Source: Magnetospirillum gryphiswaldense MSR-1 v2 (GTDB taxonomy: Bacteria > Pseudomonadota > Alphaproteobacteria > Rhodospirillales > Magnetospirillaceae). From it: a stretch of DNA of 64,000 bases. The position numbers were made by a program, and so were the translations under genes. Of this stretch, positions 1-8,669 are shown in pieces (position 1 is the stretch's first letter; each line of letters opens with the position of its first letter). Where the stretch lies: assembly GCF_000513295.1 (NCBI RefSeq), contig NC_023065.1, forward strand, positions 124,001 through 188,000, in the 5' to 3' direction. The notes beneath the pieces were generated by a model. That model was not told the origin of the DNA. It made no database searches and was given only the letters and a program-made list of their open reading frames with translations.

Positions 1-684
1 GGTGATGTAATCCACGTGGATGGACGAGTGGACGTGGCCCGCATGGCCCAGCACCACATCGGCCATGTCCTCGGCCTCCATGCCGATGCTGTGGCTGTGG
101 CCGGCGACACAGGCCAGGACCCGCGCCGGTCCCAGCAGATGGGCGGCCAGATCGATTTCGTGGATGTAGTCGAACAGGGCGCCGCCGGTCTTGGGATCAT
201 TGGCGTAGCCCTGGGTCCAGTCCTGGCCGGGGCGCCAGTCGGGCAGGTAAAGCGCGGCGATGAAGCGGCCCCACAACACTTGGCCCAGCAAGTGTTGGTC
301 CAAGATGGCGCGGGCGCGCAAGGTGACCGGGTTGAGGCGCAGCATCATCGCCACCATCACCGTCAGGCCAGCGGCTTCGGCCTGATCCAGCACTTGAGAT
401 AGACCATGATTGCCGTGGGCCAGCGGCTTTTCCACCATGACATGGCGGCGGGCTTGGATACAGGCGGTCAGATCGTCCAGATGCCTTTCCGACGGGCTGG
501 CGATCACCACCGCACGGGCCGCCTGGATGGCCGCGTCACGGTCGGCGGTGACCATGCCGCCCTTGGCCGCCAGCAAATCTCGCCGTTCGGGCAGGGGATC
601 GAAGCCGATCACCTGTTGCCCCAGGGCCAGGGCATTGCCCGCATGACGCAGGCCGATACTGCCAAGGCCGAGAACGGCGATCAT
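1..684 (-). CDS. Gfo/Idh/MocA family oxidoreductase, C-terminus beyond window
   Basis: Reading the minus strand from an ATG at 684 gives 228 codons that stay open to the window edge, so the C-terminus is missing. The N-terminus starts with a Rossmann dinucleotide motif (GLGSIG, residues 6-11). The family signature VEKPL follows at residues 84-88, and HEIDL at about 175-179 lies in the region that carries the catalytic or metal-ligand histidine in this family. Members are NAD(P)-dependent sugar or inositol dehydrogenases. The gene starts 10 bp after the stop of the pseB-like gene on the same strand, so the two are probably cotranscribed. A role in making or modifying a nucleotide sugar or surface glycan is inferred from that neighbour. 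The substrate cannot be told from sequence. Confidence 0.85.
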   Translation of the reverse strand, partial: MIAVLGLGSIGLRHAGNALALGQQVIGFDPLPERRDLLAAKGGMVTADRDAAIQAARAVVIASPSERHLDDLTACIQARRHVMVEKPLAHGNHGLSQVLDQAEAAGLTVMVAMMLRLNPVTLRARAILDQHLLGQVLWGRFIAALYLPDWRPGQDWTQGYANDPKTGGALFDYIHEIDLAAHLLGPARVLACVAGHSHSIGMEAEDMADVVLGHAGHVHSSIHVDYIT

Positions 685-694
685 CGGCGCCCCC

Positions 695-1726
695 TTAAAG
701 CTGCGTGCGGCTGATCATGCTGAGCAGTTCGGCGTCGCTCAGCCACCAATCATTGCTGTCGCTGGCATAGCGGAAATCCTCGGGGACTTCCTTGGCGTCG
801 GCGGGCATGTCGGCCTGGGTCCAGAACGACAGGGCCGGATAGACCAGGTAGCGGTCGGTCAGTTCGCGGGTGGTGCGGGCCTCTTCTTCCGACACCATCA
901 CCTCGTGCAGCTTTTCCCCCGGACGGATGCCGATCACCTTGTGCGGCAGGTTGGGGGCCAGACACGACGCCAGATCGGTGATGCGCATGGACGGAATCTT
1001 GGGGATGAAAATCTCGCCGCCCCGCATCATGGCATAGCTGGACAGGACGAAATCGACACCCTGTTGAAGGGTGATCCAGAACCGGGTCATGCGTGGATCG
1101 GTGATCGGCAGATGGTCGGTGCCCTGGTTCAGCATCTGCTGATAGAACGGCACCACCGAGCCCTTGGACCCCACCACGTTGCCGTAGCGGACGACGGAAA
1201 AGCGGGTCTGGGCCCGACCGGCGATGTTGTTGGCGGCGACGAACACCTTTTCCGCCGCCAGCTTGCTGGCACCGTACAGGTTGACCGGGTTCACCGCCTT
1301 GTCGGTGGACAGCGCCACCACCGCCTGGACATTGTTGTCGAGTGCGGCGCGCACGACGTTTTCGGCGCCCCAGACATTGGTGTGCAGGCATTCGGTCGGG
1401 TTGTATTCGGCCAGCGGCACATGCTTTTGCGCGGCGGCATGGATGACCACGTCGACGCCCTTGAACGCCCGGTTCAACCGGTCGAGATCGCGCACGTCGC
1501 CGAGGAAATAGCGGATGGCCTTGAACTTGTGTTCAGGGAAGTCCCGCTGCATCTCGAAATGCTTTTGCTCATCGCGGGAAAACACGATCAGCCGCTCGAC
1601 GGCATAATTGTCAAGGATGGTGCGGATGAATTGCCGCCCGAACGACCCGGTACCGCCGGTGACCAGGACGGACTTGCCGTCCAGCTTGTTGCCGATGTCG
1701 TGGCGGAAGGAATTGAGAATGGCCAA
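695..1726 (-). CDS. pseB: UDP-N-acetylglucosamine 4,6-dehydratase (inverting), PseB/FlaA1 type
   Basis: This extended SDR enzyme is about 343 residues, close to the PseB/FlaA1 norm. Numbered from the upstream TTG at 1732, TGGTGSFG (25-32) is the NADP-binding motif. STDKAVNP (142-149) with NLYGASK (151-157) matches the Asp-Lys-Tyr active site of FlaA1 (D144, K145, Y153). The family dehydrates and epimerises UDP-GlcNAc as the first step of pseudaminic acid synthesis, mainly for flagellin glycosylation. No ATG is available. TTG at 1726 is preferred over TTG at 1732 because a GAGG sits six bases before 1726. The flagellin-like genes just upstream fit a flagellar glycosylation context. Other 4,6-dehydratases for capsule or O-antigen sugars are the main alternative. 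Confidence 0.88.
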   Translation of the reverse strand: MAILNSFRHDIGNKLDGKSVLVTGGTGSFGRQFIRTILDNYAVERLIVFSRDEQKHFEMQRDFPEHKFKAIRYFLGDVRDLDRLNRAFKGVDVVIHAAAQKHVPLAEYNPTECLHTNVWGAENVVRAALDNNVQAVVALSTDKAVNPVNLYGASKLAAEKVFVAANNIAGRAQTRFSVVRYGNVVGSKGSVVPFYQQMLNQGTDHLPITDPRMTRFWITLQQGVDFVLSSYAMMRGGEIFIPKIPSMRITDLASCLAPNLPHKVIGIRPGEKLHEVMVSEEEARTTRELTDRYLVYPALSFWTQADMPADAKEVPEDFRYASDSNDWWLSDAELLSMISRTQL

Positions 1727-1808
1727 GGTCAACCTCGCATGCTTTGCGGACGTTCTATCCGTGGTTCAAGCATGACGGCACAAAGGTTAAGATTTCCTGG
1801 CAGCGGCG

Positions 1809-2849
1809 TCAGTAGCCGCCGATGATGTCGAAGATCCCCTTGCTCTGGCCGATGGGCTGGGCCATGAACATCTGCTGGATGTAGTTGGTGGCCTGGTTCG
1901 AGGTCAGCGCCAGCGAGTTCACCGACAGGTCGAAACGGGCCTTGGCCGCCTTTTTCTCGGCGGTCTTGGCCTCGATGATTTCGATCGACTTGGATTCAAA
2001 GTCGCTTTGGGCCTGTTCCTGGGTCAAGCCCAGCTTGCTGAGCGCGCCACTGAGCTGCGCCTCGGCGATGCCCCACTGGGTTTCGGCCATGCGCACCCGC
2101 TCGATGGCGTCGTCGATGGCCGCCTTGGCGTTGTCCTGGTCGGTGGCGGTGGCGAAGTTATTGTAGCCCCAGGCACTGAGCACGCCGCCGCCACCCTTGT
2201 GCAGGGTGCCGGTATGGGTGGTGCCGCCGACATCGAAACTGATCTGGTCGCCGGTGATGGTGACGTTGCTGATGTCCTCGAACTTGGTCCCGCCCACCGC
2301 GCCGCCCGACAGAGTGTTTTCGGCGAGGTCGGGGCGCACGGTGCCGCTGCCATCATCCAACTCGATGGAATAGTCGTTGCCGAGGAAATAGTGCTTGAGC
2401 TCGATCTGATAGCTGCCGGCCGAGAACAGTTCCGGCCTGTCGGGCCAAGTGTTGGAATTGGTGCGGTTGTTGGAGGTGAGCAGGCTATTGTCCAGCCACG
2501 ACGAGCCGACCATGGTGGTCAGGGTCGAATAGGCGTAATCGAAGGCCTCGGCCGAGCCCAGATTGGCGGCGTTGCGCATCTCGATCAGCTTGTTGCGGAG
2601 GTCGTCCATCTTGCCCAGCGCGGTCTGCACCCGCTGATAGGGAGCGGCGATCTCGGCCTTGGCGTTGACGGCGGCTTCCAGCTTGGCTTCGTAATCGGCC
2701 TGGGCAGAGCCGTCGTACTTGTCCTCGATGCGTTCGTATTCCCTTTTCAGGCGGTCAGCCTGCGCCACCTTCACGCGCAACAGCGCGTTGTCGGAGTTGT
2801 AGGTGTAAAGGCTATGCTGCGTTTGCAGTAGCGAGGATATGTCCGCCAT
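1809..2849 (-). CDS. flagellin-like or filament-associated coiled-coil protein
   Basis: The protein has 346 residues and no signal peptide. Residues 1-120 and 240-346 are charged and helical with heptad-like spacing, and they flank a Gly/Thr-rich central part that looks beta-stranded. This helix-variable-helix plan, plus a segment reading AKAAIDDAIERVRMAE in the C-terminal half, resembles the D0/D1 arrangement of flagellins and FlgL. Canonical flagellin sequence motifs are too diverged to name the gene. The ATG at 2849 has an AGGCAGGTG ribosome-binding region about six bases upstream. It is transcribed divergently from another flagellin-like gene at 3090 and sits upstream of pseB, so a role in the flagellar filament or its modification is plausible but inferred. 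The reading frame is secure and the function is not. Confidence 0.8.
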   Translation of the reverse strand: MADISSLLQTQHSLYTYNSDNALLRVKVAQADRLKREYERIEDKYDGSAQADYEAKLEAAVNAKAEIAAPYQRVQTALGKMDDLRNKLIEMRNAANLGSAEAFDYAYSTLTTMVGSSWLDNSLLTSNNRTNSNTWPDRPELFSAGSYQIELKHYFLGNDYSIELDDGSGTVRPDLAENTLSGGAVGGTKFEDISNVTITGDQISFDVGGTTHTGTLHKGGGGVLSAWGYNNFATATDQDNAKAAIDDAIERVRMAETQWGIAEAQLSGALSKLGLTQEQAQSDFESKSIEIIEAKTAEKKAAKARFDLSVNSLALTSNQATNYIQQMFMAQPIGQSKGIFDIIGGY

Positions 2850-3089
2850 GGATCACCTGCCTAAGGTCGACGTTCTATCGCCTGCGCCCGGCTCTTTTCC
2901 GGGCTGTCAGCGCTGGGCTTGGCCCGGCACGGTTGGTTCTCTCCGACTGATACTGTAGCATCGGCGGGTGTGAAAGTCGTCAATATTTTTGTACCGATTG
3001 CCGCCGCCCCCACTTCGGTGGTAGGATAAACCTAGCAGAAGTGCATATGGCTGCGGATTCGCGGCCATCGTGACGGAAAGCGCACGGTC

Positions 3090-3821
3090 ATGGAAGCGGT
3101 TAGCAGATCCGTCGGTCGGTTGGACGACCTCTACGCCCTGACGCAAGTCACCGGGGCGCCGTTCCGTCGTTTCGGCCAAGTGGTCAGCAACCTCGACGCG
3201 CAGACGTCGACCAGCCAGCGCACCTATACCTTGGCCGAGGGCCGTTTGGCCAGTCAGGCGGCGGTCGACGCCGCCGCCGACGTGCTCGATTCGCTCTATG
3301 TCATCCGTGACAAACTGGGCATCGCCGATGGTTTGAGCGTCCCCAGCCAGCGCGGTGATGCCAGCCGTTTCTCGGTACAGACCGACATCACCACCTTGTT
3401 GGGCGGTATCGACCAAAGGGTGGCGCGGGCCTCGGTGTCCGGCCTCAATCTGGTGTCGCAGCCCAGCACCGCCATCCGCATCCAGACCACCGACCTGGGC
3501 GGGGTCTCCACGGTGACCAGCCAGCCTTTGGACAGTCGCAGCCTGGGGCTGTCGGGACTGAGCGTCATCGACCAAAGCGCCACCGAAGCGGCCCGCATCG
3601 CCGTCGATCGGGCCATTCGGCAGGTATCGACCCGGTACGAGGCCTTGTCCAACGCCGTGCAGGGGCTCCGGTACGACGACGGCATCAATTCGGGGTTGGT
3701 GGGGGCCTTGTCCAGCTTCGGTCGCGGCGACGGGGCGACCTCTTACTCCGCCTCCGCCACGGCCACCTCCTCTTCCTCCGCGGCCTTGCGTCGCGGTTCC
3801 TTGGTCAATCTCAGAGCGTGA
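3090..3821 (+). CDS. flagellin-like protein
   Basis: This 243-residue protein lacks a signal peptide. The N-terminal half is helical. The middle contains VSGLNLVS, and further on comes SRSLGLSGL followed by a helix with regularly spaced Ala and Arg (about 165-205). In flagellins the same order occurs: a GxNLL turn, LGLxGL, then the C-terminal D1 helix with AxxxIDxAxxxVxxxRxxLG. The last 30 residues are Ser/Ala-rich and low-complexity. A GGAAAG stretch precedes the ATG. The 240-bp gap to the divergent gene at 2849 should hold both promoters, but I could not find a convincing sigma-28 or sigma-54 motif in it. A minor flagellin or a hook-filament accessory protein is the best guess. Confidence 0.78.
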   Translation: MEAVSRSVGRLDDLYALTQVTGAPFRRFGQVVSNLDAQTSTSQRTYTLAEGRLASQAAVDAAADVLDSLYVIRDKLGIADGLSVPSQRGDASRFSVQTDITTLLGGIDQRVARASVSGLNLVSQPSTAIRIQTTDLGGVSTVTSQPLDSRSLGLSGLSVIDQSATEAARIAVDRAIRQVSTRYEALSNAVQGLRYDDGINSGLVGALSSFGRGDGATSYSASATATSSSSAALRRGSLVNLRA

Positions 3822-3872
3822 CAGCCATGCCCGGCTTTCGCTATAAGGCGCCGGCGCATCTTGGGAGGTTCC

Positions 3873-4157
3873 ATGGAAAACCGTGAAATGTATGACGAGA
3901 TCAACGCTCTGATCGGCGCCGTCGCCAAGGCGTTCGACACCAGCGAGGCCGATGTCGTCACCGCCATCGAACAGGGCCGTCTGGGCATGGAAATGATGGT
4001 GGACGACGAGGGGCGCAACTTCATCCAGGCCAGCCTGGACGAACGCTCGGTCCGCGTCTATCAGGGAGCCATCTTCCGCGAAGATGACGACGGTGCCGAT
4101 CTCGCCGCCGATGACGACGAGGATTGTGGCGGCGGGGGCTGTACCTGTGGGCATTGA
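3873..4157 (+). CDS. small acidic protein with Cys-rich C-terminal tail
   Basis: The product is 94 residues and I do not recognise the family. The ATG at 3873 is chosen over the in-frame TTG at 3861 because GGGAGG (3863-3868) lies just before it. The first 70 residues look like a compact alpha/beta domain. They are followed by an Asp/Glu-rich stretch and the tail CGGGGCTCGH. The acidic linker and closely spaced cysteines with a final histidine suggest metal binding or a redox tail, but that is inference. It follows the flagellin-like gene by about 50 bp on the same strand and could be cotranscribed with it. Confidence 0.75.
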   Translation: MENREMYDEINALIGAVAKAFDTSEADVVTAIEQGRLGMEMMVDDEGRNFIQASLDERSVRVYQGAIFREDDDGADLAADDDEDCGGGGCTCGH

Positions 4158-4232
4158 TGCCCCTTTAAGTCAGCTTTTGGCGTCCCCATGTGCTCTTGGT
4201 AAAGCGATTCGCTTGCAAGGGGAGTACCGGAG

Positions 4233-5009
4233 ATGCAAACCGCGACCCATACCAGCGTCCATCACAACCCCCATATCCGTTCCATCACCCTGAACCACCC
4301 ATGGCATTGGCTGTCGGCGGGGTGGGCGGACATGTGTGCCAATCCCGCTGTCAGCTATTTGTATGGCGGTCTGTTCACCGCCATCGGTTTCGGCCTGTTC
4401 TACGGTCTGGACGCGGTGGGGATGAGCTATCTGATTTTGCCTTTGGCCTTCGGCTTCGCCCTGATCGGCCCGGTCGCCGCCGTCGGCCTTTATGAAACCA
4501 GTCGTCGCCATCAGGACGATTGCGGCACCAATCTGGGCGACGCCTTGGTCGCCATTCGCCGCAACCCCACCCAGATCGCTCTGGTCGGGGCCTTTCTGCT
4601 GATCGCCTTCCTCGCCTGGGTGCGGTTGGCCATGCTGGAATTCATGCTGTTTTTCGGCTCGGCCCCGCCGTCGCTGGACCGATTGGTCGATACTATCTTG
4701 CTGTCGCCGCAAAGCCTGGCCTTCCTGCTGGTGGGGCTGGTCAGCGGCGGCGTTCTGGCCTTGGGCGTTTTCGCCATGACCGCCATCGCCGTACCCATGC
4801 TGCTGCATCGCACCGATTGCGACGCCATGACCGCCATGCTCACCAGTGTCGACGCGGTACGCCGCAACTGGCGGCCAATGATGCTGTGGGCCGGGCTGAT
4901 CTCGTTTTTCACCTTGTTTGGCATGGCCCTGTTTTTTGTCGGCCTGATCGTCACCTTGCCGTTGATCGGCCATGCCAGTTGGCATGCCTATCGTGATCTG
5001 GTGGAGTGA
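4233..5009 (+). CDS. DUF2189 family integral membrane protein
   Basis: The protein has 258 residues with about six hydrophobic segments. An initial soluble stretch (1-35) carrying the HPWHWLSAGWAD signature leads into TM1-TM2, a short loop, TM3-TM4, then TM5-TM6 near the C-terminus. The layout and the Trp-rich start fit DUF2189, a proteobacterial inner-membrane family of unknown function that resembles part of a cytochrome oxidase subunit fold. AAGGGGAG precedes the ATG by about eight bases. Downstream genes on the same strand start 60 bp later, so it may be the first gene of that cluster or stand alone. No function is claimed. Confidence 0.85.
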   Translation: MQTATHTSVHHNPHIRSITLNHPWHWLSAGWADMCANPAVSYLYGGLFTAIGFGLFYGLDAVGMSYLILPLAFGFALIGPVAAVGLYETSRRHQDDCGTNLGDALVAIRRNPTQIALVGAFLLIAFLAWVRLAMLEFMLFFGSAPPSLDRLVDTILLSPQSLAFLLVGLVSGGVLALGVFAMTAIAVPMLLHRTDCDAMTAMLTSVDAVRRNWRPMMLWAGLISFFTLFGMALFFVGLIVTLPLIGHASWHAYRDLVE

Positions 5010-5068
5010 CTTTTATCCGGTCCGGGCGCATGCTGTCGCCGGTTTGACAGGCGCCGGGGGCCGAATTC

Positions 5069-5851
5069 ATGGAAAACGGATTGCGGGTGAAGGTGGAGGG
5101 CGCGGTGGCGGTGGTAACGCTGAGCCGGCCCCAGGTGCACAACGCCCTGGACGAGGCGCTGGTGGTCAACCTGACCCAGGCGTTCCAGAAATTGGGGGTG
5201 GCCGAGGCGGTGCGGGTCATCGTGCTCGAGGCCGAGGGCACAACCTTCTGCGCCGGTCTTGACGTGGCTTGGGTGCGCCGTTCCATGGATGGCGGCAAGG
5301 ACCACAATCAGCGCGACGCCATGATGCTGGCGGTGTTGATGGATGCCATCGACCGTTGTCCCAAGCCGGTGATCGCGGTGGTCGCCGGTAGCGCCTTGGG
5401 CGGCGGTGTCGGTCTGGTCGCCGCCGCCGACATCGTCCTGGCCTCGGAAGAGGTGGGCTTCGCCCTGACCGAGGTCCGGTTGGGGCTGGAACCCACCATC
5501 ATCGGCCCGCAACTGGTGGCCGCCATGGGGGCGCGGGCGTGCCGGCGCTATTGGCTGACGGCGGAACGTTTCGATGCGCGCGAGGCGTTTCGGCTGGGTC
5601 TGGTCCATGCGGTGTTCCCCGCCGACAAATTGGCCGAGGCCCGCGATCGCATGGTCGAAAGCTGTCTGAAAGGGGCGCCCAAGGCCCAGGCCGGCGCCAA
5701 GGAAGCCATCCGCGTCATCGACGAGGCGGAAAGCGGCCCCGATCTGATGCGGCTGATCGCCCATCGCTTCGCCGAGCAACGGGTGGGCGACGAGGGACGC
5801 GAAGGCTTGGCCGCCTTTGTCGAAAAGCGCAAACCCGGCTGGAGCACTTGA
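5069..5851 (+). CDS. enoyl-CoA hydratase/isomerase, methylglutaconyl-CoA hydratase-like
   Basis: This is a crotonase-fold enzyme of 260 residues. The oxyanion hole is visible as CAGLD (61-65) and GGGVGL (111-116). E135 in the segment FALTEVRLGL is the conserved acid/base. The second glutamate of classical crotonases, expected inside the GGG motif, is a glycine here, as in the LiuC/AtuE group. The following sequence, EPTIIGP, also resembles LiuC. Methylglutaconyl-CoA hydratase acts in leucine breakdown, and related enzymes act in acyclic terpene breakdown. No other leucine-pathway gene is present in the window, so the exact substrate stays open. The start has GGGGG eight bases upstream. The next gene begins about 50 bp later. 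Confidence 0.88.
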   Translation: MENGLRVKVEGAVAVVTLSRPQVHNALDEALVVNLTQAFQKLGVAEAVRVIVLEAEGTTFCAGLDVAWVRRSMDGGKDHNQRDAMMLAVLMDAIDRCPKPVIAVVAGSALGGGVGLVAAADIVLASEEVGFALTEVRLGLEPTIIGPQLVAAMGARACRRYWLTAERFDAREAFRLGLVHAVFPADKLAEARDRMVESCLKGAPKAQAGAKEAIRVIDEAESGPDLMRLIAHRFAEQRVGDEGREGLAAFVEKRKPGWST

Positions 5852-5902
5852 CCAGGGCTGACGGTGCTGCTTCCCTGAACGCCCATCAGCGGAGGTCTGC
5901 CT

Positions 5903-7015
5903 ATGCTTGCCGAATGTCTTGCCGGAACCCGGGTTCTTGACCTGACCCAATACATCCCCGGTCCCTTCGCCACTCAATGGCTGGCCGATCTGGGGGCCGA
6001 GGTGGTCAAGGTCGAACCTCCCGCCGGTGACCCCATGCGGACAATGGGGCCGGTGGATGCCGACGGCACCACTTCCTTTTACAAGCTGGCCAACCGCAAC
6101 AAGGTGGTGGTTCGGCTGGATCTGAAGACCGAACCGGGCAAGGCTGGCCTGACCAAGCTGCTGGCCGCCGCCGACGTGCTGGTGGAAGCCTATCGCCCCG
6201 GCGTGCTCGACCGCCTGGGTTTTTCCGCCGATGAACTGGCCCGCATCAATCCACGGCTGATCCATTGTTCGCTGTCCGGCTATGGCCAGACCGGCCCCCA
6301 TGCTCCGGTGGCCGGCCATGACCTCACTTATGTGGCGCTGACCGGCGGGCTGTTCGCCTCGGGCATCGCCGGGCGTCCGGTGATGACCTTCCCGCCCCTG
6401 GCCGACCATGCCGGGGCCATGCTGGCGGTGCAGGGGGTTTTGGCGGCGCTGCTGCGCCGGGGCCGTACCGGCAAGGGCGCGCGGTTGGATATCAGCCTGT
6501 CCGAGGCGGCGCTGTCGTGGATGGGCGGTGTGCTGACCGCGGCCCATCGCGGCGGCGAGGCCCGGCGCGAACACGACATCATCAACGGCGGCGCTGCCTT
6601 CTATCGCATCTATCGTACCGGTGACGGGCGCTTCGTCGCCTTGGGCGCCATCGAGGAAAAATTCTGGCGCGGCTTCTGCGTGGCGGTGGGGCGCGAGGAA
6701 TGGATTCACCGCCAATTCGAGCCCATGCCGCAAAACGAGCTGATCGCCGAATTGGAGGCGCTGTTCCTGACCCGCACCCGCGATGACTGGGCGGCGCTTT
6801 TGTGTCCCGCCGATTGCTGTTTCGAGCCGGTACTGGAACCGGCGGAGGCCGCCCATCATCCGCAATGGAAAGAGCGCGATCTGATCCATGTGGGCAAGGA
6901 CAAGGACGATGTGGCGGAAGTGCTGCTGCCGGTGTTCCTGGACGGCGCCCGCGCCCATGATCGCCGCCCGTTCAAGGAAGACGACGTCCAGGCGGTGCTG
7001 GCCACATGGCGTTGA
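5903..7015 (+). CDS. CaiB/BaiF family (class III) CoA-transferase
   Basis: The protein has 370 residues. It begins with the family signature LAGTRVLDLTQYIPGPFA, in which GP(F/Y) and the following AxxLADLGAEVVKVE region bind CoA. GHD at 138-140 matches the His of methylacyl-CoA racemases, and D168 in PLADHAG sits where the nucleophilic Asp of formyl-CoA transferase lies. Members move CoA between carboxylic acids or racemise 2-methylacyl-CoAs. A GGAGG lies seven bases before the ATG. The gene overlaps the next one by 10 bp, which indicates translational coupling. With the enoyl-CoA hydratase upstream it suggests catabolism of a branched acid, but this pairing with a cobalamin gene is unusual. 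Confidence 0.88.
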   Translation: MLAECLAGTRVLDLTQYIPGPFATQWLADLGAEVVKVEPPAGDPMRTMGPVDADGTTSFYKLANRNKVVVRLDLKTEPGKAGLTKLLAAADVLVEAYRPGVLDRLGFSADELARINPRLIHCSLSGYGQTGPHAPVAGHDLTYVALTGGLFASGIAGRPVMTFPPLADHAGAMLAVQGVLAALLRRGRTGKGARLDISLSEAALSWMGGVLTAAHRGGEARREHDIINGGAAFYRIYRTGDGRFVALGAIEEKFWRGFCVAVGREEWIHRQFEPMPQNELIAELEALFLTRTRDDWAALLCPADCCFEPVLEPAEAAHHPQWKERDLIHVGKDKDDVAEVLLPVFLDGARAHDRRPFKEDDVQAVLATWR

Positions 7016-7980
7016 CCCTGCCCATCCATGGCGGTGACCTGATGGCTGCCGAAGCCCGCTGGGGCAAGCCCGTCGCCGGCTGGCTGGACTTGTCCACCGG
7101 CATCAATCCCTGGCCCTATCCGGTCGGGTCCCTGTCCGCCGATGTCTGGCACCGGTTGCCGGGGGCGCTCGAGGACGGCGCCTTGCGGGCCGCCGCCGCC
7201 GCCGCCTATGGCTGCCGTCCCGATCAGGTGCTGGCCACACCCGGTTCCAGCGCCGTCATCCAGGCCCTGGCCCGCAGTCAATCGCCCCGCCGGGTGGCAG
7301 TGGTGTCGCCCACCTATGGCGAACACGCCGCCGCCTGGGCCTTGGCCGGCCACGCGGTGAGCGAAGTTTCGGTGCCCGCCGACGCGGACGGCGCCGACGT
7401 GCTGGTGCTGGTCAATCCCAATAATCCCGACGGTCGCACCCATGCTCCCGCCGACATCCTGGCCCTGACGGCGCGTTTCGCCCTGGTGGTGGTGGACGAG
7501 GCCTTCGGCGAAGTGATGCCGCATCTGTCGGTGGCCGGACATTTGCGGCCCGGTCTGGTGGTGCTGCATTCCTTCGGCAAGTTCTATGGTCTGGCCGGGC
7601 TGCGCCTGGGTTTTTGCCTGGGAATGCCCGATCTGTTGGTTGGTCTGGCGGCGCAATTGGGGCCGTGGCCGGTCTCGGGGCCGGCTTTGGCCATCGGCGC
7701 CACCGCCTTGGCCGACAGGGTCTGGGCCGAGGCCAGCCGCGCCCATCTGGCCCATGCCGCCGCCCGTCTGGATACGGTGTTGGCCGCTGCCGGTCTGCGG
7801 GCGGTGGGTGGTACCAGCCTGTTCCGGCTGGTCGAACATCCCGATGCCGCCGGTCTTTATGATCGTCTGGGCCGCGCCGGCATCCTGGTCCGCGCCTTCG
7901 CCCATCGCCCCACCTGGCTGCGCTTCGGCCTGCCCGGCGGCGAAGCGGCCTTGCGCCGGCTGGAACAGGCCCTGTCATGA
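7006..7980 (+). CDS. cobD: threonine-phosphate decarboxylase, CobD/CobC type
   Basis: This is a fold-type I PLP enzyme of 324 residues. It starts with HGGDL (8-12) and LDLSTGINPWPYP (28-40), which are hallmarks of threonine-phosphate decarboxylase. VNPNNPDG (136-143) and VVVDEAF (161-167) follow, and K192 in SFGKFYGLAGLR carries PLP. The family makes (R)-1-amino-2-propanol phosphate, the linker of the cobalamin nucleotide loop. Rhodobacter-type organisms call it cobC. The start overlaps the CoA-transferase gene and the stop overlaps the HAD gene (ATGA), so translation is coupled across all three. No other cobalamin gene lies in the window. A histidinol-phosphate aminotransferase paralogue is the alternative, but the HGGDL start argues against it. 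Confidence 0.85.
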   Translation: MALTLPIHGGDLMAAEARWGKPVAGWLDLSTGINPWPYPVGSLSADVWHRLPGALEDGALRAAAAAAYGCRPDQVLATPGSSAVIQALARSQSPRRVAVVSPTYGEHAAAWALAGHAVSEVSVPADADGADVLVLVNPNNPDGRTHAPADILALTARFALVVVDEAFGEVMPHLSVAGHLRPGLVVLHSFGKFYGLAGLRLGFCLGMPDLLVGLAAQLGPWPVSGPALAIGATALADRVWAEASRAHLAHAAARLDTVLAAAGLRAVGGTSLFRLVEHPDAAGLYDRLGRAGILVRAFAHRPTWLRFGLPGGEAALRRLEQALS

Positions 7981-8669
7981 AGCTGGTGGCCTTCGACGGC
8001 GACGACACCTTGTGGCACAACGAGCCGTTATTCTGGGCCACCCAGGACCGTTTCAAGGCCTTGCTGGAACCCTATTGCCCGCCCGAGCATCTGGCGGAAC
8101 GGCTATTGGCCACCGAGGTGGCCAATCTGGGATTGTTCGGCTACGGCATCAAGGGCTTCGTCCTGTCCATGATCGAAACCGCCATCCAGGTGTCGGACGG
8201 CCAAGTGCCGAATACGGTGATCCATGAACTGATCGAGCGCGGCAAGCACATGCTGGCCCATCCGGTCCATCTGCTCGATCAGGTGGCCGAGACGGTGGCG
8301 ACGGTCAAGGCCGGCGGTCACCGGGTGATCCTCATCACCAAGGGCGATCTGATGGATCAGGAAGCCAAGCTGGCCCGCTCCGGTCTGGCCGATCTGTTCG
8401 CGGCGGTGGAGGTGGTCAGCGAAAAGGACGAGGCCTTGTACCGGCGGCTGTTCGCCAAGCACGGCAGCGGCTGCGAGGCTTGCGTCATGGTCGGCAATTC
8501 GGTGCGTTCGGATATTCTACCGGTGCTGGCGGCAGGGGGCTGGGCGGTTCATATTCCCTATGCCGGCCCGGTGTGGGCGCATGAACGGGCCGAGCCGCCG
8601 CTGCATCATCCCCGCTATGCGCGGCTGGATGGCATGGGCGGGCTGCCCGGCTGGCTGTCAGAACAATAG
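7977..8669 (+). CDS. HAD family hydrolase
   Basis: The product has 230 residues. Motif I is DGDDT (7-11), with D7 as nucleophile and D9 as acid/base. Motif II is the Thr in ILITKGD, and motif IV is VGNSVRSDI with the metal-binding Asp. The cap inserted after motif I is helical, typical of subfamily I HADs such as haloacid dehalogenases and phosphoglycolate phosphatases. The ATG overlaps the cobD stop (ATGA), so it is coupled to that gene. A phosphatase role linked to cobalamin or to the acyl-CoA genes is possible, but the substrate cannot be inferred. The 3' end overlaps by 12 bp the convergent small gene at 8658-8858. Confidence 0.87.
   Translation: MKLVAFDGDDTLWHNEPLFWATQDRFKALLEPYCPPEHLAERLLATEVANLGLFGYGIKGFVLSMIETAIQVSDGQVPNTVIHELIERGKHMLAHPVHLLDQVAETVATVKAGGHRVILITKGDLMDQEAKLARSGLADLFAAVEVVSEKDEALYRRLFAKHGSGCEACVMVGNSVRSDILPVLAAGGWAVHIPYAGPVWAHERAEPPLHHPRYARLDGMGGLPGWLSEQ

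Noticed and set aside
2850-3089. sigma-28 or sigma-54 promoters in the divergent gap of the flagellin-like genes
   Set aside because: An ACCGATTG resembles a sigma-28 -10 box, but no -35 box stands at the right distance, and no GG-N10-GC with flanking consensus was found.
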